From the NCBI GenBank assembly GCA_002989075.1, contig PSQN01000013.1, positions 247,178 through 311,177 of the forward strand: 64,000 nt of DNA. The letters run 5' to 3'. Within the stretch, counting starts at the first letter, position 1. Every line of letters begins with the position of its first letter. This DNA comes from Arthonia radiata (Eukaryota; Ascomycota; Arthoniomycetes; Arthoniales; Arthoniaceae). Position numbers and translations under genes: made by a program. Below, one piece after another: positions 32,806 through 45,152 of the stretch. The notes beneath the pieces were generated by a model that saw only the letters and a list, made by a program, of their open reading frames with translations, searched no databases and was not told the DNA's origin.

Positions 32806-33329
32806 GATCGCTGGTATGTGGTGGTTGTGAGACGGTGGAGGAGAACGGATGAAGAGGACTGACACCTCGGCGAGGGAGGAGTTGAGGTCATATCAAAGAG
32901 CTTGCTCAAGCACCAGGGTTAGGGCTGATGGGGTTCTTGGCTTCCCGTATTAGCGTGCATTAGCGTTGCGCCAGCTCTGGAAATCAATCTTGAGATGAGC
33001 AGGACGAACCTCAACGCTCGCCCGCTCACTTCACCTCTCCTCTCGTCTTCTTTGGTTTCATCTTGCTCATTTTCTTTATCGACATTTCACGCTCTTGGTA
33101 GTCTACACTGGTCCTCGAATAACCAAAGCTCTCAATCACCGTCGCAGACTCCTGTGTCACTATCACGTCACCAAGCTCGGAGGTCCTGTACCACTGAGCC
33201 TGCTTCCGGAACCCCATCCTCTACGCATCCACCTTCCGTCTCGAATTCCGCATATCTTTTGCAACACTATCAGCAGTATCTACAATGTCATGACCGGTTC
33301 AGCAGCCTCAAACAAGCTCTTGACCTTCA
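32806..33329. promoter_or_regulatory. Divergent promoter of the NDUFA4-like gene and erf2
   Basis: This 524-bp spacer lies between divergent starts. On the ERF2 side there are two upstream ATGs out of frame with ERF2, at 32996 and about 33289. The second opens a frame that overlaps the ERF2 start, so translation of ERF2 could be damped by upstream frames if the transcript includes them. Confidence 0.4.
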
Positions 33330-35473
33330 ATGGCGGAAAACACCGCTCCGCCGGGATCCTTCCCAACACCGCTCGATGTTCCGGCAGATGACATTAAATC
33401 AGACGTATCATCGCAGCTCGGAGAAACTCCTTCTGTGCCGAAGTCGACCGCGAAGCGTCCGCCAGAATTAGACGTTCGAAGACCGCAGCAGTATCAGGAG
33501 CAATACGGACAGCATGGACATCTCTCGCCTAAAACGCCAAACAGCCAAGCTGAAACAGGCGACCCGTCCGCGAAGCCGAGTGCCGCACACGCTGCCATAT
33601 CTCATACCGTCGATATCACCAACTCCCTGAGCAACAATCGGCTGAGCCAAGGAAACAGTTTACCGGACAGTGCGTCAAGGCCAACAACCAGTGGTAGCCG
33701 ATCACATGTCACCGGCGGATCGCGATCCCATGTCGCATCACTACGCAGCCCGGCGTTCTTCCAGCCGATGAGTAGCCAGCGTCTTCAAGCACAACGAGCA
33801 ATCCGGCCACAATCTGCGCTCACTCATTCTCGCGACGTTTCGTTGGAGACTGACGACGACGAGAATCAAAATCGAGCGCACAGGAATAGTACGGGATCAA
33901 TGCCTGGTCGAAAGGCAAAAATCAGCCCCGAGGGTCTGCACACACAGTATTTCGATGACGGTGCTACGGCTGCTCCGACTTCAAGGGGTTCCGATATCAC
34001 GGAGCGGAATGATTGGACACCACATGCACAGGCGACAAATAGGGGTCTCATCAATGGCAACATGCGGTACGAGGCCGCTCAAAGCATGGATACATTTGGC
34101 GACACGGAGCAAGGGCAAAAGAGTACGATACTGGACCCGGAGAAGAACTACTCTCCACGGCCGGACCAGATCAACAGAAGTCGAAGTCCAAGAAGTCTTG
34201 TGTCTGCACTTAGGAGGCGCAGTGAGCAGGAAAATGGGAAGTCAAATGGGCATGAAAAACTATCAAGTCGAGACTCCGCAAGCCTGCAAAAGGAAGCACA
34301 AAAGAGCCAACGCAAGGATCTGGGAAAGAATTGGGAGTACTTTGATGGCAACACGATATTTCTCTTGGGTGGCAGATTAGAGACTGCGAAGGATAGGCCG
34401 ATTGTTCTTGTCACGGCTGCGGCGGTGGTGATACCTGCTGTGCTGTGGTTCGTTTTCTGGTAAGCGTTGTCGATCGCTACTATCTGCGTATGTTACTGAC
34501 ACCGGGTAGCGCTCCTTGGTTATGGCACAACGTCTCGCCTGCAATACCCATCATATTCGCCTACTTATTCTACGTCGTCATGTCGTCTTTCCTGCACGCA
34601 TGCTTTGTGGATCCAGGCGTGAGTGTTCTCTCAGAAGTCCTGTTGGGTAAGAGAAGCTGACTTTCTACCAAGATCTATCCGCGCAATCTTCACCCATTTC
34701 CTGCTGAAGATCCTACCGAGGATCCCCTAGCCCTCGGACCACCAACGACCACATGGACCAGGGTCGTCACTAGAAAGGATTCTCCCAACCAATTCGAAGT
34801 TCCCTGCAAGTTCTGCAAATCTTGCAATATCTGGCGGCCACCTCGATGCCACCATTGTCGAGTGTGCGACAATTGTGTCGACACTCAGGACCATCACTGT
34901 GTCTGGCTCAATAACTGCGTCGGACGCCGCAATTACCGCTACTTTTTTACCTTCGTGGCAGGCGGCGCTCTTCTGGCCGTCTTCATGTTCGGCTCCGCCA
35001 TCGGACAGATCACTCACTATGCCTCGCTCAACCACAAGAGCTTCGCAGACGCCCTGAGCGATACTGCCGCCAATGGAGTAGCCATGTTTCTATTCGTGTA
35101 CGGCGTCATTGCCTTCGGTTACCCAGCCGCGCTTTGGAGCTACCACTGTTTCCTCATATATGAAGGCGCCACCACCCGCGAATGGCTGAACTCGAACAAG
35201 TTCCTAAAGAAAGATCGACATAAGCCGTTCGATCAGAGGAGCATCTGGCACAATTTCGTGGTGGTACTGTTTAGGCCACGGCCACCGAGTGCAATGGAGT
35301 TTAAGAAGCCGTATCAGGAGGGTGACCAGCGGCTTGGTGAGCGTAGGAGTCTTTCGAGGAAAGAGCGCGTTGACAAAGAGAATATCATGGGTGGACAGGT
35401 GGAGATGCGGCAACTGGAGGCGCGACCAGCAAGCCATGGGACCAGGTTGACCGGCATGTTTGGGCGAGGATGA
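33330..35473 (+). CDS. erf2: DHHC palmitoyltransferase, ERF2 type
   Basis: Three exons (33330-34459, 34510-34618, 34673-35473) give 679 residues. The first 340 residues are disordered and Ser/Arg-rich. Then comes NTIFLLGGRLETAKDRP, a block typical of fungal ERF2, and two membrane segments. The DHHC cysteine-rich domain (about residues 458-505) reads CKFCKSC, then CHHCRVCDNCV and DHHCVWLNNCVGRRNYR, with DHHC at 486-489. Two more membrane segments follow, then a basic tail. Erf2 with Erf4 attaches palmitate to Ras at the ER/Golgi. All zinc ligands and the catalytic Cys are present. Confidence 0.93.
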
Positions 35474-36037
35474 AAGTAAGATGCAAGATTCAAAAGGCAG
35501 AAGCCCGTGTTTGAGTACTAGGAACAGAGCTGGGCGTTACCGGCTTGTGTGTTCTTGGGTATCACGTTCTAGCATGGGCGCTGGTAGGCGGATCTGACTG
35601 TATCATACTGTCTTCACATTTACAGGTTTAAGAGCGATGTGGAGAAGCTAATTGTATAATCTAAATTACAATCAAACGTGATGATTTGGATGGGACGAGA
35701 CGCATTCCTGGGTTTTGATGCTCCTAGCGCCTTACATTCCACTAGCTGCTAATTTACAAGAGCCAACCAGCTCCAAGCAGATACTAACAGCCTTCGAAGA
35801 CCAGCACAATCAGGCCTACAAACCGGCAAAGCCAACCAAGACTTCGACGTCGTCAGACATCAGAAAGCTTGGGCCAGCTTAGCGTCCACTAGCGGTCTCG
35901 TGATTGGACGACGGATATAAACCCAAAGTCCTTTAGCGCGTCTTCGTCGCGTCTCAAACTTGAACACAATAATACGAAGCAAACGCACCAAGCGCTCGAG
36001 CTCCACTCCCAGCCACCCGACTTTTCGCACCTCCAAC
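35474..36037. other. Intergenic region upstream of the SET-domain gene
   Basis: This has the 3' flank of ERF2 and a probable 5' leader. No gene or clear motif is seen. Confidence 0.5.
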
Positions 36038-39000
36038 ATGGCCCGCTCTAAAGAGCCAGAACCGCGAAAAGCACCAGAAGCTACAACCACAACCACAACA
36101 ACCTCACACAACGTTACCAAATCCACCATGTCGAACAGAGTCGAGCGACCGACGAAGGGCGACCCCGCCATCAAGAAGAGCTCGCACTTCTCGCGCGCCG
36201 GCCGGAGGACTTGGAAGGCCGTGAAGATCATGATGAATAACAAGAATTGGGGGTTGAAGAAGGAGGAGAACGAGGCGGCGGAGGAGCAAGTTGCTGCGGG
36301 GAACGATGAAGCCAGTGCCCAGATGCCTGAGGAACAGGACGAAGAGATGCAGCTGGATGGTGTGGCTGCTGAGGATGAAGCGATGGCTGATGTCGTCGAC
36401 GTCGGCCATTCGGAGCCAGAGCTGCCAGTGGAAGAACAGCAGGAAGAGCGGGGGTCTGCTGATGCTGAAGCTGAAGCTGAGACTACCGTTGAGGTTGCCG
36501 ACACGGATGCTTCGGAACCGGAGCTACCACAAGAAGCGCAAGAGCAAGAGCAAGAGTCTGTTGACGCTGAGACTACCGCCGAGTCTGCCAACGCGGGCGC
36601 CTCGGAGCCAACGCAGCTCCAGAAAGAACAGCAGGAGGAGCCGGAGTCTGCTGACGTTGACCACACTGCTGAGGTTGCCGTTGCCGTTGCCGATGCCGGT
36701 GCCTCGACGCCAGCACAGCCGTCCCACCGCCGTCTCACAGCTGCTAGACAAGCTCAGTAAGTCTACAGCCTCCATATACCCTTTTGAGAATCGGTTTCAA
36801 CTCCAATTCGCCTGCTTGGGCAAGAAGGAGTAGTTACGACTCCTTAATGTCCCAGTCTTCCTGCTCTTCACCTGAAGCATTGCTAACATTTGTTCATTAG
36901 AAACAACACCACCGCCAACCGTCGTAAATCGTCGCGGGGACTTTCCACGGCACCCACTGAAACCCCCAATGCTCTAGGCAAGCGCAAGCGGGATGGTTTC
37001 GAGCCTGGCGAAGACCAGCTTCAAGCGATTTTCCAAAAAAGAGAAGAGCATGTGAGACTCACAGAGCCCGAGCGCTTGATCTATGACGAGGAGGTGAAGA
37101 GGCGGGAGCTCAAAGCACACAACGAGAAGACGAAGCTGCACCTTGATGACAGCTGGAGTCTCGAAGCACTCGAGGAGCTCGAGACAAACGCAAAGATGCC
37201 TGCTGGATGGCACTACCATTACGATAAGGAAGAATTCCGCGCAATTATGGAGCGCAAGAAGGCCGCCACTGGCGTTGCTGCCAAGGAGAAGACGCCAGCC
37301 GTCGAAGAACAACCGGACAGCGAGGACGAGGCAATCGAAGAAGAGCTTGCCCCGCCGCCCGCAAAACAGAGAAAGAAGAAGTATTTGAACGAGGGTCTCT
37401 ACGTCGGTCACCAAGCTGGCTTTGACCCGAAACTTAAGCCTGGTCTGAATCTAGAGCGGATTAGGCAGCGAGGTGAATCGCCAGAAAACGCCGTACTACC
37501 CATGCCAATGTTTCATGGCAACACTCTCATCGAGCGCGGACGCGACTTCGAATTACCCTACAACGTCTTCGCTCCGCAGCCACCGGGAGCCCCAAAGCCC
37601 GAGCATTGGAAGGTACTGAGGAAGAGTGAGTAATTCCCTTTATCAGATTGCGAACGATTGTCGCCTGACGTCCCTCCCACTATTTGTACTTGCTGCTAAC
37701 ACTCCCCTTAGGCAAGCTAGTCGGCGACGCAAAGCAGATCAGCGAGAAGCTTTCGATGGAACGCTCGCCGTGTATGTGCAGTCCAGACAACGGTTGTGGC
37801 GACGGATGTCTGAACCGTATCATGCATTACGAATGTGACGAAGACCTTTGTAGTGTCGGTGTCTTTCTTTGCAAGAATCGATCATTCGGGGACCTCAGAG
37901 CTCGAAATGAAGGAGGCAGCACCTTCCAAATCGGCGTTGAGGTCGCACAGTACGCTGGCAAGGGTTTCGGAGTTCGAACGTGCCGCGAATTCGATGATGA
38001 CCAGATCATCGTCGAGTATATTGGTGAAATCATCACCGAGGAAGAGTGTCAGCGAAGAATGAATGAGGACTACAAGGATGCCAAGGTACGTTGTTATAAG
38101 CTTACAGAAGACTCAATCCCGGACTAACATCAATAGAACTTTTATCTCATGGAATACGACAAGGGTCTCATCATCGACGCTACCCGTGGGTCCATAGCCC
38201 GCTTTGTCAATCATTCCTGTAATCCCAACTGTGAGATGAGGAAGGCGGTAGTCGAAAAGCAGCCCCGAATGGCTCTCTTTGCGCGCCGCCCCATTGAGAC
38301 CGGGGAGGAACTCACATACGACTACAATTTCCAACCCAATCGCGAGCCTCAACCCTGCCACTGTGGCTCAGACAACTGTCGAGGCGTCATTGGCCCTCGC
38401 CCGACCAAAGATAAAGAGCGCGCTCGCAAGATTGAGCAGGCCAAGCAAGAAGCTGAGAACGTCGTCAAGACTTCTTGTAAGAATGGTAAGGCCACCCAGA
38501 AGGTTGCTGACAAGCTCTCTGCGCACGGGTTCGCCAAAGCTGGGGCTCTGGCCGCGCAGAAGCCTCCCACGAAGCAGCTGAAGATCGATGCGATGCCAGG
38601 GGCGCTGCGACCAACGAGAGCCGCGGAAAAGTTTGCTGACGTTTCTGCTGTTGGGCCTGCTGATACACCCGCTAAGAGACGAACAACCAAAGCTGTTGAG
38701 CAAGGCAACAATATGCCAGCTCCGCAAGTGACCGAGTCGGTCACCACGAAGCGCTCGTCTAAGGCAGGAAAGGCTCCAGAGACACCTGCTGTGCAGCACA
38801 AAGTAGTGCAAACCACGCCGGTATCGGCAGCCATCGAACAGACGGATGAAGCTCCTCTACTGCCGCCTGTACCTGAGTATAAGGCGATGGGTGGTAAAGT
38901 AGGCGAGATCTTCGTTCAAGGGCGTCGCGATCGAGAGGAGAAAGAGAGAGCGGAGGCCATAAAGAAGATGCAGGACGAGGCCAAGAAGGCTCGAGAAGCT

Positions 39001-40806
39001 GCTCTCGCGGGTCAATCGGTGAACGCCCTTGCGGGTTCGGCACAAGAGGTCGGCAGAGGTGGAGAGGCTCGTCCTGCGCGTCAATCAGTGAACACCCTTG
39101 CGCGTTTCACACGAGAGGCCGACAAAGATCAAGAAGCTCGCCCCGCGCAACAATCAGCGGACACCCTCGCGGGATCAGCACAAGAGGTCGACAAAGGTAA
39201 AGAGACTCGCTCTACGCGTCAATCAGTGAACGCTCTTGCAGATTCAGAGCACGAAGTCGACAAAGATGAACAAGTACGTGCTAAGCGTCGCACCGCGAGC
39301 ACGCGTGCAGATTCAAAGCCCAAAGGCGACAAACATAAAGAAGTCCGTCCCAGACGTCACTCAACGAGAACCCTTGCAGGTTCAAAGCACGTGGTTGAAA
39401 AGGATGAAGAAGTTCGTCCCACGCGTCAACCAAAGCGTCGTAAGATAAATCCACCGTCAGCCCCAAAGCCTCCACCTCAGTTTAACTTTCCCAAGTTTCC
39501 TAAGCTCCGACGTCGAGTCGATCACGTTGCGTACCGACGCCCCGGTATGGCACCCAAATACTTCTCGGACGACTCAGACACCGAAGAAGCTGGGACAAAT
39601 CGTACGGCACCAACCGTTGCTGGGGTGACCAACAATGTTGTCACGTCTACCTCCGCCACCGGAGAACCATCCACAGATCGTACAGCACCAGCCGTCGCTG
39701 GGTTGACCAACGACACCGTCGCTCATACCTCCGCCTCCGAAACGCGGTCGTCGTCTGAGCCTCTATCGATGGCGTGCTCAAGCCCCGCCGGCTCTTCAAA
39801 CGAATCAGATACCGCAACAACACCCGATCAGTCACCAGTGTTCAGTGGACAGGCATCATTGCCCAGCGATGCGGAGATGGTCGATAAAGACGTCGCTTCT
39901 GCCTCGAACGTGATCGAGGCTCATCCCAAGGGTCGACATACCTCACCAGCTGCTCGCAGGACGCCCGATCAGTCATCAGCGTTCAGCGATCAGGCGTCAT
40001 TGCCCAGCGACGCGGAGATGGTCGATAAAGACGTCGCTTCTGCCTCGAACGTGATCGAGGCTCATCCCAAGGGTCGACATACCTCACCAGCTGCTTGCAG
40101 GACGCCCGATCGGTCATCAGCGTTCAGCGAACAGGCACCATTGCCCAGCGATGCGGACATGGTTGACGAAGACGTCGCCTCTGCCTCAAATGTGATCGAG
40201 GCTCAATCCGAGGGTCGACATACCTCACTAGCTGCTCACAGGACGCCCGATCGGTCATCGGTGTTCAGCGAACAGGCGTCATCGCCCGGCGCTTCCGAAA
40301 TGGTTGAAAAGCGTGTCGCCTCTGTTCCAGACATGATTGAGGCCCAGTCTGAGCGTCGATCTACCTCTCCAGCTGCTCGCCAGTCTGCGCGCGAAGACAC
40401 CCCCGAGCTGGGTGTTGAGCGCCCCCGGTCTCGGACCCCTCGACCTGCCGCGGAACCCCGATTCCCCCGCGTCATCGAGGCAACACCAGAGCTCGAGGAC
40501 GACACTACTTTTGATCACCAGCCGGACCCCATGGCCATCGACCAACACGAGCCACAGCCTGCACACCAGCAAACCTACGAGACCGCTCCCTACAATGGCA
40601 GCGGCATCTACTATGAATCCGACACAATCCACCCCGGCGAGCTCAACCCGTGGGACAACTGGCGCGCTCCCCGAACGCCCAAGGCGGTCGCGTGGGCGTA
40701 CACGATCTCATCGGGCTTCGATGAGTATATGGCGAAGAAAAATGCGCGTACGGCCAGGGATGGGTATGACGTGTTGATGGATGACGTCGACGATGAAGAA
40801 TACTGA
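36038..40806 (+). CDS. Histone-lysine methyltransferase with AWS, SET and post-SET domains (ASH1/KMT2H type)
   Basis: Four exons (36038-36756, 36901-37625, 37712-38085, 38137-40806) give 1495 residues. The N-terminal 240 residues are acidic and repetitive (EPELP, EAEAETT). After a basic linker comes the AWS domain (about 498-545; CMCSPDNGCGDGCLN, then CSVGVFLCKN). The SET domain (about 550-670) has GKGFGVRT, IIVEYIGE, RFVNHSCNPNC (628-638) and GEELTYDYNF. The post-SET motif is CHCGSDNCRG. All core catalytic motifs are present. The order AWS-SET-post-SET, with no visible WW or SRI region, fits the fungal ASH1 family, which methylates histone H3 at Lys36. SET2 is less likely. The tail of about 800 residues is disordered and holds two families of tandem protein repeats, listed separately. 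Confidence 0.88.
39010..39423 (+). repeat. Six tandem 69-bp units in the SET-protein tail
   Basis: Six units of 23 codons encode degenerate copies of QSVNALAGSAQEVDKGKEARP (residues about 898-1035). The later copies turn strongly basic (KEVRPRR). The period is exact, so slipped pairing or unequal crossing-over probably made it. Confidence 0.85.
39817..40380 (+). repeat. Four tandem 141-bp units in the SET-protein tail
   Basis: Four units of 47 codons start at 39817, 39958, 40099 and 40240. Units 1-3 are very alike at DNA level; unit 4 has diverged. The core protein motif is SLPSDAEMVDKDVASASNVI. The near identity of units 1 and 2 points to recent duplication. Confidence 0.9.
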
Positions 40807-42345
40807 GTGCGTCGCGAGCAGGAAGTGCATCGTGACAGAGATGTGATGGAGAGAAGATGATGAAATATGACAGCAGCTCCAATGTGTGACAAAAACTGTG
40901 ACGGAGCATGATATGGGCCCGCTCCCCCGGCGTTGATGGAAACTGCATGGATAAGGAGCTACGGTCTACTACGGGTAGACTCTTCAGTTTGTACCACTAT
41001 TGGCAGTAGCCGTGTCCTCGATTAGCATAGCGTGGGGTTTGCATTGTAGCGAGTCGTAGATATCAAAATTACATGTTTGACAGCACTTGCGAGCTTACGA
41101 TACTTCCGAAATTCTGCGATATAGGAGGTAATACTCCGGCGCGGCGCGGCGACAAGGCGTTGGAGTTCAACCTTGATTCGCTAACATGTGAGGGCTCTTG
41201 ACGGCTGTGTTGGGAATTGCCTGACAGCAAAAACTTCCATCGCACACCGCAGACCGAGCTGCTCGTGAAGTTGCGTAACTCTAGTGCTGTTATCAAGGTT
41301 TCCTGATGTCAGTCAAGATTCGTTCGCGCTGCGTTTGGATGCTTGTGTGACAAATTGTTTGCATGAGCTCACTCACTGTGCCGCACGGTGTGTACAATCT
41401 AGGTTGTTGCAGAGCTCCTACCTCTACCGCACGCTCGCAATGCGAGAAGCCGACTAGCAATGCGTCGCCTTTCCGGTGAGGGTCGGTGTAGCAGCATGAT
41501 ACGACCAGAGCGAAGTCGTCCGCTGGGCGCAGTTCAACAGCCGACAAGGTTACTTTCCGCCGAAAGCCAGAGCTTGTGTAAGTGGCACTTCGCAAGGCCC
41601 CATGGAAGCGAGGATAGAAGGAAGGTGTGGGGTATGAGCGTATATCGGAGGTGGGAGCTATGCGTGCGCGTCTACCTGTGGTGCTATGAATTGATGCTGT
41701 AGTCCGTTCCCACTGTCTACGACATTTGATGTACTATTAGCTGTCTTAGCGATGCGTTTCCAACAAGACGTGGGCATCGGCAAGCAGCTGCGGATAGCAT
41801 TGACCAAACTATGTGATGACGCTGGTGCGCATTTGAAAGATGGGAGGAAGAAAGCTGTTCACAGATGTAACTTGCGTTGCGATCATGACTGACATCTTGT
41901 GTCGTACTGACCCTCTCTTTAGTTCTCTTGTCAGCACTCATTCCCATCCGACATGTGAGCGTCTGCCCCGCGCTGACATTGTCTTAAGGCGCGATAAGCA
42001 CTGACCAGCGTTTCGGGTCCATCGGAATAGGGCGGAATATGCGACGGCCGTTCGTGTTGGGCTGCCGTCTCATCAGCACTACTGGCATCGTACCATGGTT
42101 CCACGGATGACTGCACGTCATGTAGCTCATTCGAAACACCTGTCAAAGAGCGACGTAGCTTGTTCGCAGTCCCGTGCTTCGATTAATTTGTTTGTTGCTC
42201 GATCGTGTTGTTAATGAACAGATCAGACAGACCCAGCAAGCCCAGAATTCGGCAATAGCAAAACCGGCCGTAGTTATTCAAGTCGCCTTTATTGCAATCG
42301 AAAAAACAAGTGAGGCACGCTCATCAACGAGATAGTTCGTATAAA
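40807..42345. other. Intergenic region with a possible minus-strand gene fragment
   Basis: Most of this span shows nothing clear. An open minus-strand frame at 41293-41735, listed separately, has protein-like composition. A further minus-strand frame at 41931-42146 contains ELHDVQSSVEPWYDASSAD and could be another exon of the same gene. Confidence 0.4.
41293..41735 (-). pseudogene. Unidentified coding-like fragment, possibly part of a decayed gene
   Basis: A stop-to-stop frame of about 147 codons without a clear ATG reads in part FRRKVTLSAVELRPADDF, ALVVSCCYTDPHRKGDALLV and GFSHCERAV. The composition is that of a folded globular domain, unlike the random frames around it. I do not recognise the family. 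Neighbouring minus-strand frames (41717-41947, 41931-42146) may be other exons. The lack of a start and of a clean exon chain suggests a relic or a gene with unusual splicing. Confidence 0.35.
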
Positions 42346-42793
42346 ATGCCACCTTACAAAGGTGCTCCCGACGCCGACACAGCCCGCAAAGAACTAGGCA
42401 ATGGAGACGCCACCGGTGGAGCGCACCATAACAACCTCACCTGGGAGACGCTTGGTTGGACCGTGGGTTTTTCTACACCGATGCGTCATCGATGATAGCA
42501 AACTTGACAGCTGACCCCGGACAGCATGTGTTTCGTGGAGCCGCGAAGAGAGCAGCCCAGAAGAACCAGACAGAGGATAAGACAGAAGATCCGGACAAAG
42601 GCAAGACGTTAATGTGGACGGTGAGTATCCCCGCCCTGATGCAACCCCTCAGTGCGCCATGTACGTGACTGACGTTGCAAAGCTTGCTGCCGCCGCGGGC
42701 TTCAAGCACGGACCCAAGAACAAGAAGGAGAGGGAAGCAGCTGCAGAACAAGAGCAAGCGCAGAAGAACAATAAAGGCGAAGGACAACAATGA
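42346..42793 (+). CDS. Small hydrophilic protein, array member 1
   Basis: Three exons (42346-42462, 42525-42620, 42683-42793), both introns phase 0 with CTGAC branch sites, give 107 residues. The start is MPPYKGAPDADTARKELGNG. Exon 1 ends WETLGWT and exon 2 ends KTLMWT, a similar exon-end motif. Exon 3 starts LAAAAGFKHGPKNKKEREAA and ends in a Lys/Gln/Glu-rich tail. No signal peptide, membrane segment or known domain is seen. The exon chain is convincing because all three parts share composition and the splice signals are standard. Eight more short plus-strand genes with a phase-0 first intron follow up to 55.7 kb. Function unknown. Confidence 0.72.
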
Positions 42794-44153
42794 TCGAAGA
42801 GCGAAGAATGGTGCGAGTAACAACACCCAGTCGGGACGACTCCAAGAATACGCTTTGAGAGGAGCTCAATTGTGTTTCATGTTATCTTACGGCTTGCGCG
42901 AAGAGCGGACCGTGTCTTTGAGGAGTTTTAGCGTGAGCCATGTTGGCGCGCTGATGACAAGTCCTAGAGAGACCTCTAGAGTTTCGAGACGCGTCAAAAT
43001 GGTGCGCAGCGTGTCTAAGCAGACTTTCTGAGCTTAACATAATGGTAAAAAGCTTGGTAAAACCACCAGAGCTTGTTCACGCTCGAGAGTACCCAGCTTT
43101 CCCGTTCGAAAGTCTACTTGCCGTCAGAACACGTGTGCGTCCTGCAATGTGTGGTTTCGCGTCGCTAGCGTTGGAGCGGCACAGCGGCTTCTGCGACTTG
43201 AAGTGAAACACGCGGACATGAATGTGTGGCGCCAAAAAGGAGTGTGGCCATTCGCGGCAGGTCGTTGTCTTCGCTCGCCGTCGGAAGGATGAAGTGTAAA
43301 AGGTTGAACGGGAAAGGTGGACAGGTCGTTAGGATGGCAGATAGGGAAGGTAGATCACACACTACCATATCGGGTAATAACCTCACGCTAAGACGCACCT
43401 GACGCATTGCCCTGTCGACAAGACCATTACCATGCATCAGTACTCAAAGCTAGCCACTCCTTTTCAACTGTTGCACTTTCTCTCTATAATCTCCTGCTCA
43501 TCGTGTGAGAATACAATATTGTTAGGGATAGGAGGCAGCTCGGATTGCGACCAGAAAGCCAACGAGTCGCAGCCAGCTTGCACCACTACGAGTGGCACAT
43601 CCATCCGATACAAACACCGCCTTTGGGTGATTAACTCCTGGAATATTCTTCAATCTTCAGCTTCTACTCCTAAGTGCTTCTGAGCATAAGAATACATTCG
43701 ATGTTTGTAGATACTCACCGTAGAGAGCGAGCACTCCAAGATCCAGAAGGTATTAAGAGCTTAGACCTGCTTCTCTATTCGCTAACTTCCCAATGTAATG
43801 CTGCGTAGAGTCTCTAAAGTTTCATTAGTTGACAAGTTGTTGACACGTCAATACCTCTCCCGAAGTGGGCGTCACGACCTTAATCAGCCGTCCGCTTCAG
43901 GTAAGTATACGGCGCTCGAGGGCAAAGTAGTCGAGCAAACATTCCACGGCGGGCATATTGCCACCTTGGAATAGTCACATTATCAGTCTTCGAGATGGGG
44001 CGGCCAAGCAGACACAGTGTTCTGAAGTTCAAGTAGTGCTTATAAAAACACCACTGCTCAGCTTCTTACGCCGCTCAGCAGAACAACACCAGCAACTTCC
44101 AGCACAACAAACACAACTCACCAAACTCAACCACCATCATCCAAACCTTCAAA
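42794..44153. other. Intergenic region in the small-gene array
   Basis: No gene is supported. A frame from ATG 43432 (83 codons) with a possible phase-2 intron (GTGTGAG donor, GACCAG acceptor) would have coding-like exon 2 composition, but the first exon is unconvincing. A TATAAAAA box at 44041-44048 belongs to the next gene. Confidence 0.4.
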
Positions 44154-44455
44154 ATGGGCCTCCCAAACCAACAGAGCTTCACAAACGGCCACAAGAGCAA
44201 GGACCAGGCTCCCATCACCAACCAAGACCTCTTCACCACCTCCGGCGGACAGTCCGCGGAGAACAGCGGCTTCTCCAACGAGTCTGCCTTCTCGGACGCC
44301 ATGCCAATGGAGAGTACGAAGCACCAGAGCGGGCTCATGCACCCGGTGGTGAGTAGAGCAAGAATTGCCGCGGCTCCTGATGCTGACATTGACACAGAAA
44401 AAGACCGAGGAGGAACTCCACAAGGTCACTCATCTGGGACATCGCAAGTTCTAGG
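44154..44455 (+). CDS. Small hydrophilic protein, array member 2
   Basis: Two exons (44154-44348, 44399-44455) with a phase-0 intron (donor GTGAGT, CTGAC branch, acceptor CACAG) give 83 residues. The start is MGLPNQQSFTNGHKSKDQAP; the body is Ser/Asn/Gln-rich (FTTSGGQSAENSGFSNESAF). The spliced end is KKTEEELHKVTHLGHRKF. A TATAAAAA box lies 106 bp upstream of the ATG, and the leader is CA-rich. Without splicing the frame runs 71 codons further, with less protein-like composition. No domain is recognised. The size and fold-poor nature resemble small stress- or development-induced fungal proteins, but no homology was seen. Confidence 0.72.
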
Positions 44456-44856
44456 CGCTGGGCGCCACCTGGATGACCAGTCGGTTCGTCTGGGATGGCC
44501 GAGACTTGACACGGACGTTCTGAGGAGGGACGCTCTGGGATCAAATTCCCGCAACACTCGTTAGCTGTACAGAAATCAAAGTCACTCTGTGTGAGCCGAG
44601 TTCTGTTATCTGTGAGTTGTAACTTGCTGAGGAGTTTGCCTGTCTGCATGCGTTCAATTTGATCCGTCCCGTGACACGTCTTTAAGGCTTTGGCATTACG
44701 CCTTCTGCAAATAAGCGCTTGTTGGTAGTACGCTGCTTCGCCGACCAAGGTGTTCATCCATAAACACTATTTACGTTTTCAGTAATATCGTAGGGTTTGG
44801 AGAGATACGAGACCGTCGCATAGCTTTGTCTGAGCATACTTACCGTCCTCAATAAG

Positions 44857-45152
44857 TTGCAACGTCGGGAGTTTGGCACATACCTGGTCACAATGAACGC
44901 TCCGTGGACACCAATCACTTGGACGTCCAATCAAACAGCAAGCAAGCCGTCAAGGACAATGACACAAAGATTGCCAAGAGGATGAAAGCTTCGGCTGAGC
45001 AACAACAGGAAAAGCAAGCGGAGCAGATAGCCAAGGAGGCTTCAAAACGCCACAGTCAAATGCGAGCAAGCCTGCCCTTGGCGCCTCTGGGCCCTTGCAA
45101 TGCTCATGACGGAAGAGCACGAAGACGCCTTCAAACTGCTTTTAAAGACTAA
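44857..45152 (+). other. Possible array member with two competing coding-like frames
   Basis: One frame (to TAA 45150-45152) reads KQAVKDNDTKIAKRMKASAE. Another frame, open from 44999, reads FKTPQSNASKPALGASGPLQ and stops at TGA after LQCS. Both look like array proteins. ATG 44893 (MNAPWTPITW) lies in the third frame. I could not fix an exon chain, so it may be a real spliced gene or a decayed one. Confidence 0.3.

Noticed and set aside
32995-33471. Plus-strand frame of 158 codons before ERF2
   Set aside because: It overlaps the ERF2 start in another frame and is Ser/Gln-rich without motifs; more likely 5' leader with upstream ATGs.
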